Shown: in pieces, positions 44,062 to 55,300 of the stretch
Layout of the letters: every line of letters begins with the position of its first letter
Numbering within the stretch: the first letter of the stretch is position 1
Origin: Microbacterium forte
GTDB lineage: Bacteria; Actinomycetota; Actinomycetes; Actinomycetales; Microbacteriaceae
NCBI RefSeq assembly: GCF_031885415.1
Contig: NZ_CP116871.1
Coordinates: forward strand, 806,001-870,000
Direction of reading: 5' to 3'
DNA length: 64,000 nt
The notes under the pieces: model-generated
The model's database searches: none
What the model saw: only the letters and a program-made list of their open reading frames with translations
What the model was told of the DNA's origin: nothing
Position numbers and translations under genes: made by a program

Positions 44062-44076
44062 AGACATCCGATGTCT
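44062..44076. promoter_or_regulatory. Operator 2 of the fucoside regulon
   Basis: AGACATCCGATGTCT, a 15-bp palindrome around a central C, sharing the ACATCCGATGT core with operator 1. It lies 17 bases upstream of the second fucosidase gene, between the likely promoter and the ribosome-binding site. Confidence 0.7.
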
Positions 44077-44101
44077 AGCGAGGTGAACGGTGCAGACGCA
44101 G

Positions 44102-44136
44102 AAGAACGGGCACCCCCGGAGGGATGCCCGTTCTTT
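44102..44136. terminator. Terminator after ilvC
   Basis: AAGAACGGGCA (44102-44112) pairs perfectly with TGCCCGTTCTT (44125-44135). The minus-strand read gives a T-containing tail (TTCTTCTGC). It ends the ilv transcript before the accessory fucosidase gene. Confidence 0.82.
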
Positions 44137-44153
44137 CGAAGATCGAATCAGCG

Positions 44154-45227
<1,074 letters not shown>

Positions 45228-45737
45228 TCAGCCGCGCAGGACGCGCTCGGTGATGCTCTTGCCGCCGCGGCCGATGGCGAGGAGACCCGACTGCGCGATC
45301 TCCTTGATGCCGAACGGCTCGAGGGCACGGAGCATGGCGTCGACCTTGCCCCGATCACCGGTGACCTCGATCACCAGCGCGTCGGACGCATAGTCCACGA
45401 CCGAGGCGCGGAACAGGTTGGCGACCTCGATGACGTTCGACCGGTTCGCGTTGTCGGTGCGGACCTTGACGAGCATGTGCTCGCGCTGCACCGAGGTCGG
45501 GAAGTCGAGCTCCACGATCTTGATGACGTTGATCAGCTTGTTGAGCTGCTTGGTCACCTGTTCGAGAGGCAGGTCCTCGAGGTCGACGACGACGGTGATG
45601 CGCGAGATGCCCGGCACCTCGGTCACGCCCACCGCGAGCGAGTCGATGTTGAAACCGCGGCGCGCGAACAGACCTGCGACGCGGGTCAGCAGACCGGGGG
45701 TGTTCTCCACAAGGAGGCTCAGCACGTGAGTCGACAT
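45228..45737 (-). CDS. ilvN: Acetolactate synthase small (regulatory) subunit
   Basis: A 169-residue subunit with an N-terminal ACT domain, HVLSLLVENTPGLLTRVAGLFARRGFNIDSLAVG, that binds valine for feedback control, and a C-terminal domain activating the catalytic subunit. ATG 45737 lies two bases after the ilvB stop. Length is typical. Confidence 0.96.
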   Translation of the reverse strand: MSTHVLSLLVENTPGLLTRVAGLFARRGFNIDSLAVGVTEVPGISRITVVVDLEDLPLEQVTKQLNKLINVIKIVELDFPTSVQREHMLVKVRTDNANRSNVIEVANLFRASVVDYASDALVIEVTGDRGKVDAMLRALEPFGIKEIAQSGLLAIGRGGKSITERVLRG

Positions 45738-45739
45738 GG

Positions 45740-47542
45740 TCAGTCCTCCTCGTCGAATGCGGGCGCGTGCTCGCGGGCGTACTGGACGTAGCTGTTGCTC
45801 ACGCCCTGGGGAACCATCGGCCACACCATGGAGTCGGCGCTGACGACGAAGTCGATGACGACGGGGCGGTCGTTGGTCTCGAGAGCGAGCTTGATCGCCG
45901 CGTCCACCTCCTCCTCCTTCTCGACACGGATCGCGAGGCAGCCGTAGGCCTCGGCGAGCTTCACGAAGTCGGGGATGCGCACAGTGCCGTGACCGGTGTT
46001 CAGGTCGGTGTTCGAGTGGCGGCCGTCGTAGAACAGCGTCTGCCACTGGCGGACCATGCCCAGCGACGAGTTGTTGATAATCGCGACCTTGATCGGGATG
46101 TTGTTGATCGTGCAGGTCGCGAGCTCCTGATTGGTCATCTGGAAGCATCCGTCGCCGTCGATCGCCCACACCACGCGGTCGGGCTCGGCGACCTTGGCGC
46201 CCATGGCAGCGGGGACGGAGTAGCCCATCGTGCCCGCTCCCCCGGAGTTCAGCCAGGCGTTGGGTCGCTCGTACTTGATGAACTGCGCAGCCCACATCTG
46301 GTGCTGTCCGACTCCGGCGGCGTAGATGCCCTCCGGGCCGGTCAGCTCACCGATCCGCTGGATCACGTACTGCGGCGCGAGGAGCCCGTCGGTCGTCGGC
46401 GCGTATCCGAGGGGGAACTCGGTGCGCAGGCCGTCGAGGTACGACCACCACTCCTCCGTGTCGGGAGTTGTCGTGTTGACGGCCGAGCGGAACGCGGATT
46501 CGAGGTCGACCAGCACGTCGCGGACGTCTCCGACGATCGGCACATCGGCCGTGCGGATCTTCGAGATCTCCGCCGGGTCGATGTCGACGTGCACGACCTT
46601 GGCGTTCGGCGCGAAGAGCGCAGCCTTGCCGGTCACACGGTCGTCGAACCTCGCGCCGAGCGACACGATCAGGTCGGCCTCCTGCAGCGCAAGCACCGCA
46701 GGGACGGTGCCGTGCATGCCCGGCATGCCCAGGTGCTGCTGGTGCGAGTCGGGGAACGCGCCGCGAGCCATGAGCGTCGTCACGACCGGTGCGTTCGTCG
46801 TCTCGGCCAGGGCGAGCAGCTCGGCCGACGCACGACCACGGATCACACCGCCACCGACGTAGAGCACCGGCTTCTTGGCCTCGGCCAGAAGGGCGGCTGC
46901 CGCATGGATCTGCTTGCCATGGGCCTTCGTCACGGGGCGGTACCCCGGCAGATCGTACTTGGGCGGCCAGACGAACGGCGCCATGGCCTGCTGTGCATCC
47001 TTGGTGATGTCGACGAGCACCGGACCGGGGCGGCCCGTCGATGCGATCTCGTACGCCGCCGCGATGGCGCCGGGGATCTCGGATGCGTCCTTCACGAGGA
47101 ACGAGTGCTTCGTCACCGGCATCGTGATTCCCACGATGTCGGCCTCCTGGAACGCGTCGGTGCCCATGAGCGTCGAGAACACCTGGCCGGTGATCGCGAG
47201 CAGCGGCACCGAGTCCATGTAGGCGTCAGCGATCGCTGTCACGAGGTTGGTCGCACCGGGGCCAGAGGTCGCGATGCAGACACCGACCTTGCCCGACGAC
47301 GATGCGTAGCCCTCGGCGGCGTGGCCCGCTCCCTGCTCGTGCCGCACCAGAATGTGCCGAAGGTCGGCCGCATCCATGAGCGGGTCGTAGACGGGGAGGA
47401 TCGCGCCGCCGGGGAGGCCGAAGACATCCCTGACGCCGAGGAGCTCGAGCGTGCGGACGACAGCCTCTGCTCCGGAGATCTCCGGTGCGGCGGATTTGGG
47501 TGCGGGCGGCCTCGGCACAGCCGAGACGGTGTCAGCAGTCAT
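45740..47542 (-). CDS. ilvB: Acetolactate synthase large (catalytic) subunit
   Basis: A 600-residue ThDP-dependent enzyme that condenses two pyruvates or pyruvate with 2-ketobutyrate. It has [11 protein letters not shown], the catalytic Glu in [18 protein letters not shown], and the ThDP/Mg motif [18 protein letters not shown] to [12 protein letters not shown]. The ribosome-binding site is AGAAGGAG. It follows ilvD by 60 bases. No leader peptide with branched-chain codons was found in that gap. Confidence 0.96.
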   Translation of the reverse strand: MTADTVSAVPRPPAPKSAAPEISGAEAVVRTLELLGVRDVFGLPGGAILPVYDPLMDAADLRHILVRHEQGAGHAAEGYASSSGKVGVCIATSGPGATNLVTAIADAYMDSVPLLAITGQVFSTLMGTDAFQEADIVGITMPVTKHSFLVKDASEIPGAIAAAYEIASTGRPGPVLVDITKDAQQAMAPFVWPPKYDLPGYRPVTKAHGKQIHAAAALLAEAKKPVLYVGGGVIRGRASAELLALAETTNAPVVTTLMARGAFPDSHQQHLGMPGMHGTVPAVLALQEADLIVSLGARFDDRVTGKAALFAPNAKVVHVDIDPAEISKIRTADVPIVGDVRDVLVDLESAFRSAVNTTTPDTEEWWSYLDGLRTEFPLGYAPTTDGLLAPQYVIQRIGELTGPEGIYAAGVGQHQMWAAQFIKYERPNAWLNSGGAGTMGYSVPAAMGAKVAEPDRVVWAIDGDGCFQMTNQELATCTINNIPIKVAIINNSSLGMVRQWQTLFYDGRHSNTDLNTGHGTVRIPDFVKLAEAYGCLAIRVEKEEEVDAAIKLALETNDRPVVIDFVVSADSMVWPMVPQGVSNSYVQYAREHAPAFDEED

Positions 47543-47602
47543 GACACTCCTTCTGATGGTCTGTAGGCGACGTCGGAGGCTGGATGCCGGATTCGACGCG
47601 GA

Positions 47603-49321
47603 TCAGCCGGTCGTCGCGCCCTCGGCGGCTGACCGCACGAGACGCGAGTACTTGGCAAGAACGCCACGGGTATAGCGCGGGGGTAGCGGCTCCCAGCCAG
47701 AGCGGCGGGAGGCGAGCTCCGCCTCGTCGACGAGTAGGTCGAGAGAGCGAGCTGCGATATCGACCCGTATCAGATCACCATCGCGCACGAAGGCGATGGG
47801 ACCTGCGTCCACCGCTTCGGGTGCTATGTGGCCGATGCACAGGCCGGTTGTGCCGCCTGAGAATCGTCCGTCAGTCAAGAGTAGTACATCTTTTCCGAGC
47901 CCCGCGCCCTTGATGGCCGCGGTGATGGCCAGCATCTCGCGCATACCCGGTCCGCCCTTCGGACCCTCGTAGCGGATCACGATGACGGTGCCCGCCTCGA
48001 TCTCGCCGTTGGCCACGGCGTCCATGGCCGCACGCTCGCGCTCGAACACGCGGGCGGGGCCCTCGAACACGGCGGCGTCGAAGCCGGCCGTCTTCACGAC
48101 CGCGCCCTCGGGCGCGAGCGAGCCGTGCAGGATCGTCAGGCCGCCGGTCGCGTGGATCGGGTTGTCGAACGTGTGGATGACCTCGCCGTCGATCGGCTGC
48201 GGGTCGAGATCCGCGAGGTTCTCGGCGAGCGTCTTGCCCGTCACGGTGAGCGCGTCACCGTGCAGCAGCCCCTCGTCGAGCATCGCCTTCATGATCACGG
48301 GGATGCCGCCGTGGCGGTCGACGTCGTTCATGACGTACTTGCCGAACGGCTTCATGTCCGCCACGTGCGGCACCTTGTCGCCGATGCGGTTGAAGTCGTG
48401 CAGGCTCAGCTCGACATCGGCCTCTCGCGCGATGGCGAGCAGGTGCAGCACGACGTTCGTCGAACCGCCGAGGGCCATCGCGAGCGCGATGGCATTCTCG
48501 AACGCCTCCTTGGTGAGGATGTCGCGGGTCGTGATGCCCTGACGGAGCAGGTTCACGACGGCCTCGCCGGATCGGTGCGCGAAGTAGTCGCGGCGGCGAT
48601 CCGCGGCGGGCGGGGCGGCCGAACCGGGAAGGCTCAAGCCGAGGGCTTCGGCCACCGACGCCATGGTGTTGGCCGTGTACATGCCTCCACAGGCACCTTC
48701 ACCCGGGGCGATCGCGCATTCGATGCGCTTGAGGTCCTCTTCGCTCATGAGACCGGCGCGGCACGCGCCGACGGCCTCGAACGAGTCGATGATCGTGACG
48801 TCCTTCTCGGTGCCGTCGGAGAGCTTGACCCATCCGGGGGCGATCGAGCCGGCGTAGAGGAAGACGCTGGAGAGGTCGAGTCGGGCGCTGGCCATGAGCA
48901 TGCCGGGGATCGACTTGTCGCAGCCGGCGAGCAGCACCGAGCCGTCGAGCCGCTCGGCCATCATCACGGTCTCGACCGAGTCGGCGATGACCTCGCGCGA
49001 CACCAGCGAGAAGTGCATGCCCTCGTGGCCCATCGAGATGCCGTCGGACACCGAGATCGTGCCGAACTGCAGCGGGTAGCCACCACCCGAATGCACGCCC
49101 TCTTTCGCCCCCTGCGCGAGACGGTCGAGGCTCAGGTTGCAGGGCGTGATCTCGTTCCAGCTGGACGCGATGCCGATCTGGGGCTTGTCCCAGTCGGCGT
49201 CGCCCATGCCGACGGCACGGAGCATGCCTCGGGAGGTCGTCGCCTCGATGCCGTCTGTGACGACGCGGCTGCGGGGCTTGATGTCGATGGGCGCGCTGGT
49301 GGAGGGATCATGCGAGGACAT
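47603..49321 (-). CDS. ilvD: Dihydroxy-acid dehydratase
   Basis: A 572-residue Fe-S dehydratase for the third common step of Val/Ile synthesis. It shows [25 protein letters not shown], cluster Cys in [15 protein letters not shown] and [13 protein letters not shown], and [15 protein letters not shown] near the C-terminus. Its ATG lies only nine bases after the otsB stop, so it may be cotranscribed with the trehalose genes or have a promoter inside otsB. Confidence 0.96.
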   Translation of the reverse strand: MSSHDPSTSAPIDIKPRSRVVTDGIEATTSRGMLRAVGMGDADWDKPQIGIASSWNEITPCNLSLDRLAQGAKEGVHSGGGYPLQFGTISVSDGISMGHEGMHFSLVSREVIADSVETVMMAERLDGSVLLAGCDKSIPGMLMASARLDLSSVFLYAGSIAPGWVKLSDGTEKDVTIIDSFEAVGACRAGLMSEEDLKRIECAIAPGEGACGGMYTANTMASVAEALGLSLPGSAAPPAADRRRDYFAHRSGEAVVNLLRQGITTRDILTKEAFENAIALAMALGGSTNVVLHLLAIAREADVELSLHDFNRIGDKVPHVADMKPFGKYVMNDVDRHGGIPVIMKAMLDEGLLHGDALTVTGKTLAENLADLDPQPIDGEVIHTFDNPIHATGGLTILHGSLAPEGAVVKTAGFDAAVFEGPARVFERERAAMDAVANGEIEAGTVIVIRYEGPKGGPGMREMLAITAAIKGAGLGKDVLLLTDGRFSGGTTGLCIGHIAPEAVDAGPIAFVRDGDLIRVDIAARSLDLLVDEAELASRRSGWEPLPPRYTRGVLAKYSRLVRSAAEGATTG

Positions 49322-49330
49322 GACGGAAGT

Positions 49331-50128
49331 CTATTCCCGCCGAGAGGTGCGCTCGTCCGCGAGCGCCTCCAGAAGCAGCGCGATCTGTTGTGGGTTCTCC
49401 ACACGAAGCTCGGCGGCGCTCTCCCCCGGGCCCACACGCACGCCCAGATCATCGCCGGTGAGCACCCGCATCGCGTCCTCGTCCGTGACGTCGTCACCGG
49501 CGAAGAGGATCGCGGTCGCATCGAAATGCTCGCGAAGGGCGGCCATCGCGGCGTCCTTCCCCTCGTTCCGAGAGGAGAACTCCAGGACTCGGTGTCCTGC
49601 GCGTCGCCGCCAGTGGGGGAAGCGCTCCGCCACCAGCGCGTCGATCTCGGCGAACACGGCCTTCTCGACCTCGGGAGTGGCAGTGCGCGTGTGCACGCCC
49701 ATCCCGAAGGTCTTCGGTTCGAGCTCGGCACCCTCGTAGCGATCGATGATCGGTCGTGCCGCCTCCCACAGCTCCTCACGGGAGCCCTCGGCGGACTCGG
49801 CGCCGTCGGTCGCGGCATCGCCGACACCCGGGTACCAGTACTGGGCACCGTGCGAACCGGCCAGAGCGATCAGCGAATCATCCGTGTGCTCGGTGATGAC
49901 TCTCAGGTCGTGCATGCTGCGCCCCGACACGTAGGCGACCACCGTGTCCGGCAGAGCGGCGAGCCGCGTGACCTGCGTCGCGACCTCGGGCAGCGCCCTG
50001 GCCGCCATCGGGTCGGGGATGAGCGGAGACGCCGTGCCGTCGAAGTCCAGTGCGACGACCAGCCTGGGCGTCGCGGCGATGGCGCTCAGCGCCGGGTCTG
50101 CTTCTCCGGGGGTCCAGCTACGGGTCAC
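49331..50128 (-). CDS. otsB: Trehalose-6-phosphate phosphatase
   Basis: A 265-residue HAD-superfamily phosphatase producing trehalose. It has the nucleophile motif LDFDGTASPL (about 27-36), motif II VAYVSGRS, and the Mg-binding AGDDVTDEDAM. The start is a GTG with GGAGA upstream. It follows otsA by 45 bases. Confidence 0.93.
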   Translation of the reverse strand: MTRSWTPGEADPALSAIAATPRLVVALDFDGTASPLIPDPMAARALPEVATQVTRLAALPDTVVAYVSGRSMHDLRVITEHTDDSLIALAGSHGAQYWYPGVGDAATDGAESAEGSREELWEAARPIIDRYEGAELEPKTFGMGVHTRTATPEVEKAVFAEIDALVAERFPHWRRRAGHRVLEFSSRNEGKDAAMAALREHFDATAILFAGDDVTDEDAMRVLTGDDLGVRVGPGESAAELRVENPQQIALLLEALADERTSRRE

Positions 50129-50173
50129 AGGGTCTCCAATCGAGGCGGTGTCCTCCCAGTATGACCCGGCGGA

Positions 50174-51583
50174 TCAGCGTCGGCGGACCTCCGCGAGCGC
50201 GCGGAGGAACGACGACGACCAGGCGTTCACATCGTTCTCCAGCACACGGCGCCGCAACGACCGCATCCGCTTGCCCTGCTCGGCCGGCGTCATGGAGACC
50301 GCCGTCATGATCGCGTCCTTCAACCCGGCGATGTCGTGCGGGTTGACCCGCACCGCCTGTCGCAGCTCATCGGCGGCTCCCGTGAACTCGCTGAGCACGA
50401 GCACACCGCGGTTGTCGGCTCGGGTCGCCACGTACTCCTTCGCCACGAGGTTCATGCCGTCGCGCAGGGCGGTCACGAGCATGACGTCGGCGGCGAGGTA
50501 CAGCGCGACCATCTCCTCGCGCGGATAGCCCTGGTGCAGATACCGGATCGCCGTGTGACCCATCGTGTCGTGGTCGCCGTTGATGCGCCCGACCGCGAGC
50601 TCGATCTCGTCCCGCAGGTGCACGTAGGCATCGACGCGCTCGCGACTCGGACTCGCGACCTGCACGAAGGTGACGTCGTCGACGCTCAGCTGGCCGTCTT
50701 CGAGCAGCTCGCCATACGCCTTGATGCGGTGTCTGATGCCCTTGGTGTAATCGAGCCGGTCGACGCCGAGAAGGATCTTCTTGGGATTGCCGAGGCTCGC
50801 TCTGATCTCCGCCGCCCGTGCCCGCACCTCGGGGCGGGCAGCGAGCTCGAGATACGGAGCCGTGTCGATGGAGATCGGGAACGCCCGGGCGACCGCGGTG
50901 CGTGTGCGTCCGTCGTCCGTCGGGATCGCCACTGCTGATCCCTTGACCTCATAGCGCAGGCGACGGCGCACCGCCGTCAGGAAGTACGTGGCGTCCTGCG
51001 CGCGCTGGAATCCGATGACGTCGGCGCCGAGCAGACCCTTCAGCACCTGATCACGCCAGGGCAGCTGGGCGTAGAGACCGTGCGCCGGGAACGGGATGTG
51101 ATGGAAATAGCCGATCGTGACGTCGGGTCTCAGCTCCCGGATCATCTGCGGCACCAGCTGCAGCTGGTAGTCGTGCACCCAGACCGTGCCGTCGGGCGCG
51201 ACGACATCGGCGGCGGCCTCTGCGAACCGGCGGTTGACCTTGACGTACGCCTCCCACCACTCGCGGTGATACTGCGGCGGCGCGATCACGTCGTGGTACA
51301 GCGGCCAGATCGTGTCGTTGGCGAAGCCCTCGTAGTAGTCGGCGACCTCTTCGGCACTGAGCGGCACGGGAATCAGGTCGATGCCGTTGATCTCGAATCG
51401 GTCCAGCTCGAGGTCGGCCTGGCCCGGCCACCCGACCCAGGCCCCCCGCGCGCTGCGCATCATCGGCTCGAGGGCGGCGACCAGACCGCCCGGGGAGGTC
51501 CGCCACTCCTCGTCTCCGTCAGGACCCACAACCCGGTCGACGGGAAGTCGGTTGGCGACGACGACGAAATCTGCGACTGACAT
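50174..51583 (-). CDS. otsA: Alpha,alpha-trehalose-6-phosphate synthase (GT20)
   Basis: A 469-residue retaining glycosyltransferase making trehalose-6-phosphate from UDP-glucose (or GDP-glucose) and glucose-6-phosphate. It has VVANRLPVDRV at the N-terminus, VWVHDYQLQLVPQMIREL, FFHIPFP-type GYFHHIPFPAHG, and VDRLDYTKGIRHRI in the nucleotide-sugar site. With otsB it makes trehalose for osmotic and desiccation stress. Confidence 0.95.
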   Translation of the reverse strand: MSVADFVVVANRLPVDRVVGPDGDEEWRTSPGGLVAALEPMMRSARGAWVGWPGQADLELDRFEINGIDLIPVPLSAEEVADYYEGFANDTIWPLYHDVIAPPQYHREWWEAYVKVNRRFAEAAADVVAPDGTVWVHDYQLQLVPQMIRELRPDVTIGYFHHIPFPAHGLYAQLPWRDQVLKGLLGADVIGFQRAQDATYFLTAVRRRLRYEVKGSAVAIPTDDGRTRTAVARAFPISIDTAPYLELAARPEVRARAAEIRASLGNPKKILLGVDRLDYTKGIRHRIKAYGELLEDGQLSVDDVTFVQVASPSRERVDAYVHLRDEIELAVGRINGDHDTMGHTAIRYLHQGYPREEMVALYLAADVMLVTALRDGMNLVAKEYVATRADNRGVLVLSEFTGAADELRQAVRVNPHDIAGLKDAIMTAVSMTPAEQGKRMRSLRRRVLENDVNAWSSSFLRALAEVRRR

Positions 51584-51634
51584 GTGTGGATGCTCCTGAC
51601 GATGCAGTGGGGGTGCTCCTCAGGCTACAGAAGC

Positions 51635-52906
51635 TCAGACCGAGGCTACGCGAGGTCGAGTGGCACTGAGGGGCCAATTGACAAGGGCGGCCGTGAACGC
51701 TACGCCGGCGGCGATGATCGGCAGGACGAGGGCGCTTCCTGTGCCCACGTTCTCGGCGAGCTCCCCTGCCACCGCCGCGCCGAGGGACTGACCGACGACG
51801 ATGCCCGAACCGAGCATCGTCATCACCGTGGCCGAGCGTCCGAGCGGGCTGCGCGCGGCGCCGAAGCTGTACTGGGTCACCAGGGTCGGTCCGATTCCGA
51901 TTCCCATGATCGCCAGCGCGACCATCATCATCGCTGGCGAGTCGACGAGCAGCAGCAGCAGGCTGCCTCCGAGCAGGATGCCCGAGAACAGCAGCCAGCG
52001 CGCCCGCAGCGAGAACCGCACCGGAAGCCAGGCGACACCGAGGGCGAGGATCGCCGAGCCGACGCCCATGACGCCGTAGAGGAGTCCCGCCTGCTCGGGG
52101 GCGCCTCGATCGGCCATGAAAGACGTGAGCGCCGTGAGCATCGTGCCGAAGAACATCCCCACACCGAGGATTCCGACGACGACGATCAGCAGATGCGGGC
52201 TAAAGAGCTCCGACACCTTGGACGGGGCCCTGCCGTCTTCATCTCGGTGCACGGACACGGCGCGCGCACTCGGATGCAGGGCGAATGCGCCGACGAACAC
52301 CACCGTGAGCACGGCCGCTCCGATCAGCGGTGCCCAAGGAGCGAGCGCCGACGCGAGGATGCCGACGATGAAGGGGCCGAACACGAACACGGTCTCATCG
52401 GCGGCGGACTCGTACGCCATGGTGCCCGAGACGGTGCGGGTGCGGAGCGCCTCCGGCATCCGGTCGGCGATCATCGTGACGAGCCTCGATCGAGACATGG
52501 GGGCGACCTGCGGGGCTGTCGCACCGATGCCGAAGGCGGCGATCAGCACCAGGGCATCCGCTCCGCCGGTGTAGACGACGAGGGTGAAGATGACCAGCAT
52601 CGCTCCGTTGGCGATCGCCAGGATGAGCAGCACCGTGCGCTGGCCGAAGCGATCAGCCGCGGCGCCCAGCAGAGGCCCGAAGCACGCCGTGCCCAAGCCG
52701 ACCGCTGCGGAGGTGAGTCCGCCGAGCGAGAGCGAGCCGCGCGCCGAGACGACGACGGTGAGGACTCCGACGACCATCATCGCGAACGGCAGTCGGGCGA
52801 TGAACGCGATGATGAAGTACGGCAGGCCCGCGATGCGGAGCAGTCCTGGTGTCTCCGGCGTGGGCGTGGGGGCGTGGTGCTGAGGCGTGGGTGTTGCGTG
52901 TGTCAT
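51635..52906 (-). CDS. MFS transporter
   Basis: A 423-residue, 12-segment major facilitator protein with a His/Pro/Thr-rich N-terminal tail (MTHATPTPQHHAPTPTPETP). Loop 2-3 has LLGAAADRFGQRTVLL. The subgroup resembles sugar-efflux and drug exporters. ATG 52906 is chosen over an upstream extension rich in Arg/Pro. The stop lies 51 bases before otsA, in the same direction. Substrate unknown. Confidence 0.8.
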   Translation of the reverse strand: MTHATPTPQHHAPTPTPETPGLLRIAGLPYFIIAFIARLPFAMMVVGVLTVVVSARGSLSLGGLTSAAVGLGTACFGPLLGAAADRFGQRTVLLILAIANGAMLVIFTLVVYTGGADALVLIAAFGIGATAPQVAPMSRSRLVTMIADRMPEALRTRTVSGTMAYESAADETVFVFGPFIVGILASALAPWAPLIGAAVLTVVFVGAFALHPSARAVSVHRDEDGRAPSKVSELFSPHLLIVVVGILGVGMFFGTMLTALTSFMADRGAPEQAGLLYGVMGVGSAILALGVAWLPVRFSLRARWLLFSGILLGGSLLLLLVDSPAMMMVALAIMGIGIGPTLVTQYSFGAARSPLGRSATVMTMLGSGIVVGQSLGAAVAGELAENVGTGSALVLPIIAAGVAFTAALVNWPLSATRPRVASV

Positions 52907-53139
52907 GGGCTCTCGCGCGTCCGCAGACGCGGGGTCGGGTGCCGCCGCTGTCCGCCGGAAAGCCGACGGCCGGTAGATACACGGATTGCGGCCGCGGCCG
53001 AGCCGCGACTCCCCCATTGTACCGCGCGGGTCAGAACCGTCTCTGGATGCCCTCGGTCGACGAGTCTTCGTCCTGACAGAATTCGCGCCGGATTGTCAAG
53101 GCTGAGCGCCGTGAGGCGGTCGGAAGGTAGCGTGAAGGC

Positions 53140-53418
53140 ATGAACTACCTCTCGGGAACCGGACTCCTCGGCGCGATCATGACGGGAACCACCCTGCTCC
53201 GCGGCTCCCGCGACACGCAGCTCACGTGGCGATCTGCGCTCGCGTGGGTGAGCTGGGGCATCAGCCTGGCCCTCGCGATCGGCGCGGTCGTCGACACCCG
53301 GCGGGCGAAGCAGGGACGCCCCGTCTCGCCGGACTCGCCCGTCTACGCGAAGCAGCAGCGGGAGCACGAGAAGCAGGCCAAGAAGGAGTCGAAGGGCATC
53401 AAGCCCCTCAAGCGCTGA
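53140..53418 (+). CDS. Small membrane-associated protein, unknown function
   Basis: A 92-residue protein. The first half is hydrophobic (SGTGLLGAIMTGTTLL and SALAWVSWGISLALAIGAVVDTRRA), the tail is highly basic with KQQREHEKQAKKESKGIKPLKR. A TAGCGT hexamer ends six bases before the ATG and GGAAGG lies further upstream, so either leaderless or weak Shine-Dalgarno initiation is possible. Ends four bases from the convergent thiolase gene. Confidence 0.7.
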   Translation: MNYLSGTGLLGAIMTGTTLLRGSRDTQLTWRSALAWVSWGISLALAIGAVVDTRRAKQGRPVSPDSPVYAKQQREHEKQAKKESKGIKPLKR

Positions 53419-53422
53419 CTTC

Positions 53423-54625
53423 TCAGCGTGTGAGGATCAGCGCCTCACCCTGACCACCGCCGCCGCACAGCCCGACGGCAGCGGTGCCCGAACCGCGGCG
53501 CGCGAGCTCATGAGCGACGTGGACGACGAGCCGCGTGCCGGATGCTCCGATCGGATGGCCGATCGCGATGCCGCCGCCGTGGATGTTGACGACGTCGCTG
53601 CTCAGACCGAGCTCGACCTGCGATCGTGCGACCACGGCTCCGAACGCCTCGTTGATCTCGACGACATCCAGATCCGCCGGTGCGATCCCCTGCTTCTCGC
53701 AGGCCCGCTCGATCGCGCGGGCGGGCTGGGCCTGCAAGGAGTTGTCCGGGCCCGCAGTCTGACCACTCGCTCCGACGGTGACGAGCACCGGCCATCCCTT
53801 GGCCTCCGCGGTGCCGCGAGTGGTGACGACGACCGCCGAGGCCCCGTCGGAGATCTGAGACGAGTTGCCCGCCGTGATCGAGCCGCCGTCGGCGAACGCC
53901 GCCCGAAGACCTGCGAGCGACTCGACGGTGGTGTCGGGTCTGATCCCCTCGTCGGCGGTGACGAGCACCGGCTCTCCGCGACGCTGTGGCACCGCCACCG
54001 GCACGATCTCGTCGTCGAACATCGCGGCCGCCTGCGCCGCCGCGGCGCGCTGATGCGACAGTGCGGCGACCTGGTCCTGCGCGTCCCTGGTCAGGTCGTA
54101 GCGGGCGTTGTGGCGTTCCGTCGACGCGCCCATGCTCTCTTTGTCGTAGGCGTCTGTGAGGCCGTCGAAAGCCATATGGTCGAGCACCTCGACGCTGCCG
54201 TACGTCCATCCGTCGCGCGAACCCATGAGCAGGTGCGGAGCTCTGGTCATCGATTCCATCCCGGCCGCGACGACGACCTTCGCGTCGCCCGTGCGGATCA
54301 TCCGAGACGCGTCGATGATCGCGGTGAGACCGGACAGGCAGACCTTGTTCACGGAGTGAGCCGGAACGTCCCAGCCGATGCCGGCGCCGATCGCCGCCTG
54401 TCGAGCGGCGTTCTGGCCGGACCCGGCCGCCAGGACCTGACCCACGATCACCGCGTCGACGTCAGAGGGATCGATGGATCCCTGTTCGAGCGCGCCTCTG
54501 ATCGCGAACGCACCGAGCTGCGGGGCGGTGAAGCTCGCCAGCTGGCCTTTGAGCCGCCCCTGCGGGGTGCGCGCGGCGGCGACGATGACGACGTCCTGGT
54601 CTTTCGGGTGGTCGTGGGCGCTCAT
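53423..54625 (-). CDS. atoB: Acetyl-CoA C-acetyltransferase (acetoacetyl-CoA thiolase)
   Basis: A 400-residue biosynthetic/degradative thiolase. The acyl-accepting Cys is in NKVCLSGLTAI, followed by AAGMESMTRAPHLL, INEAFGAV, GGGIAIGHPIGASGTR and the second catalytic Cys in GLCGGGGQGEA. The ATG at 54625 has GGAGGGG; an in-frame ATG at 54652 overlaps the upstream stop and is a possible coupled start. With the two CoA-transferase subunits it splits acetoacetate into two acetyl-CoA. Confidence 0.9.
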   Translation of the reverse strand: MSAHDHPKDQDVVIVAAARTPQGRLKGQLASFTAPQLGAFAIRGALEQGSIDPSDVDAVIVGQVLAAGSGQNAARQAAIGAGIGWDVPAHSVNKVCLSGLTAIIDASRMIRTGDAKVVVAAGMESMTRAPHLLMGSRDGWTYGSVEVLDHMAFDGLTDAYDKESMGASTERHNARYDLTRDAQDQVAALSHQRAAAAQAAAMFDDEIVPVAVPQRRGEPVLVTADEGIRPDTTVESLAGLRAAFADGGSITAGNSSQISDGASAVVVTTRGTAEAKGWPVLVTVGASGQTAGPDNSLQAQPARAIERACEKQGIAPADLDVVEINEAFGAVVARSQVELGLSSDVVNIHGGGIAIGHPIGASGTRLVVHVAHELARRGSGTAAVGLCGGGGQGEALILTR

Positions 54626-54648
54626 CTCAGCCCCTCCGTTCTCTGGGT

Positions 54649-55299
54649 TCATCGGTCGAGCATCTCTGCGGGAATGGCGAGCGGCGGCTCGGTCGAGTCG
54701 ACGACCTGTTCCACTGTCACGCCCGGTGCGAGCTCGACCAGCGCGAGACCATCGGGTGTGACGTCGATGACCGCCAGGTCGGTGATGATCCTGTCGACCA
54801 CGCCGCGTCCGGTGAGGGGAAGCGAGCAGTCGTGCACGATCTTCGCCGATCCGTCTCTCGCGACATGCTCCATCAGGACGATGACGCGCGCGGCGCCATG
54901 CACGAGGTCCATCGCGCCACCCGGGCCCTTCACCATCTTTCCAGGGATCATCCAGTTCGCGAGGTCTCCCGTCGCGGACACCTGCATGGCGCCGAGGATC
55001 GCGGCGTCGATCTTTCCGCCTCGGATCATGCCGAAGCTCGTCGCCGAATCGAAGAACGCCGCACCGGCGAGCACCGTGACCGTCTCCTTGCCCGCATTGA
55101 TCAGATCAGGGTCCACCGCATCCTCGGACGGGTACGGCCCGACCCCGAGGATGCCGTTCTCGGACTGCAGCACGACGGTCACGCCGTCCGGCACGTGGTT
55201 GGGCACGAGCGTCGGCAGCCCGATCCCGAGGTTGACGTACGACCCGTCCCGCAGCTCGGCGGCAGCGCGTGCTGCCATCTCATCGCGCGTGAGTGCCAT
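54649..55299 (-). CDS. Succinyl-CoA:3-ketoacid CoA-transferase subunit B
   Basis: A 216-residue beta subunit of a SCOT-type CoA-transferase. The catalytic Glu is in [13 protein letters not shown], with [14 protein letters not shown] before it and [38 protein letters not shown] after. It starts one base after the subunit A stop. The SCOT pattern favours acetoacetate over 3-oxoadipate as substrate, though the two groups are close. Confidence 0.9.
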   Translation of the reverse strand: MALTRDEMAARAAAELRDGSYVNLGIGLPTLVPNHVPDGVTVVLQSENGILGVGPYPSEDAVDPDLINAGKETVTVLAGAAFFDSATSFGMIRGGKIDAAILGAMQVSATGDLANWMIPGKMVKGPGGAMDLVHGAARVIVLMEHVARDGSAKIVHDCSLPLTGRGVVDRIITDLAVIDVTPDGLALVELAPGVTVEQVVDSTEPPLAIPAEMLDR

Positions 55300-55300
55300 G

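Noticed and set aside
34382..44076. Fucoside block as a mobile element or recent integrative island
   Set aside because: There are no integrase, transposase, flanking direct repeats or tRNA-based attachment sites at its edges, and its base composition looks like the surroundings by eye.
47543..47602. Possible branched-chain attenuator between ilvD and ilvB
   Set aside because: The 60-base gap has no ORF rich in Leu, Val or Ile codons and no competing hairpins; only a good ribosome-binding site is visible.
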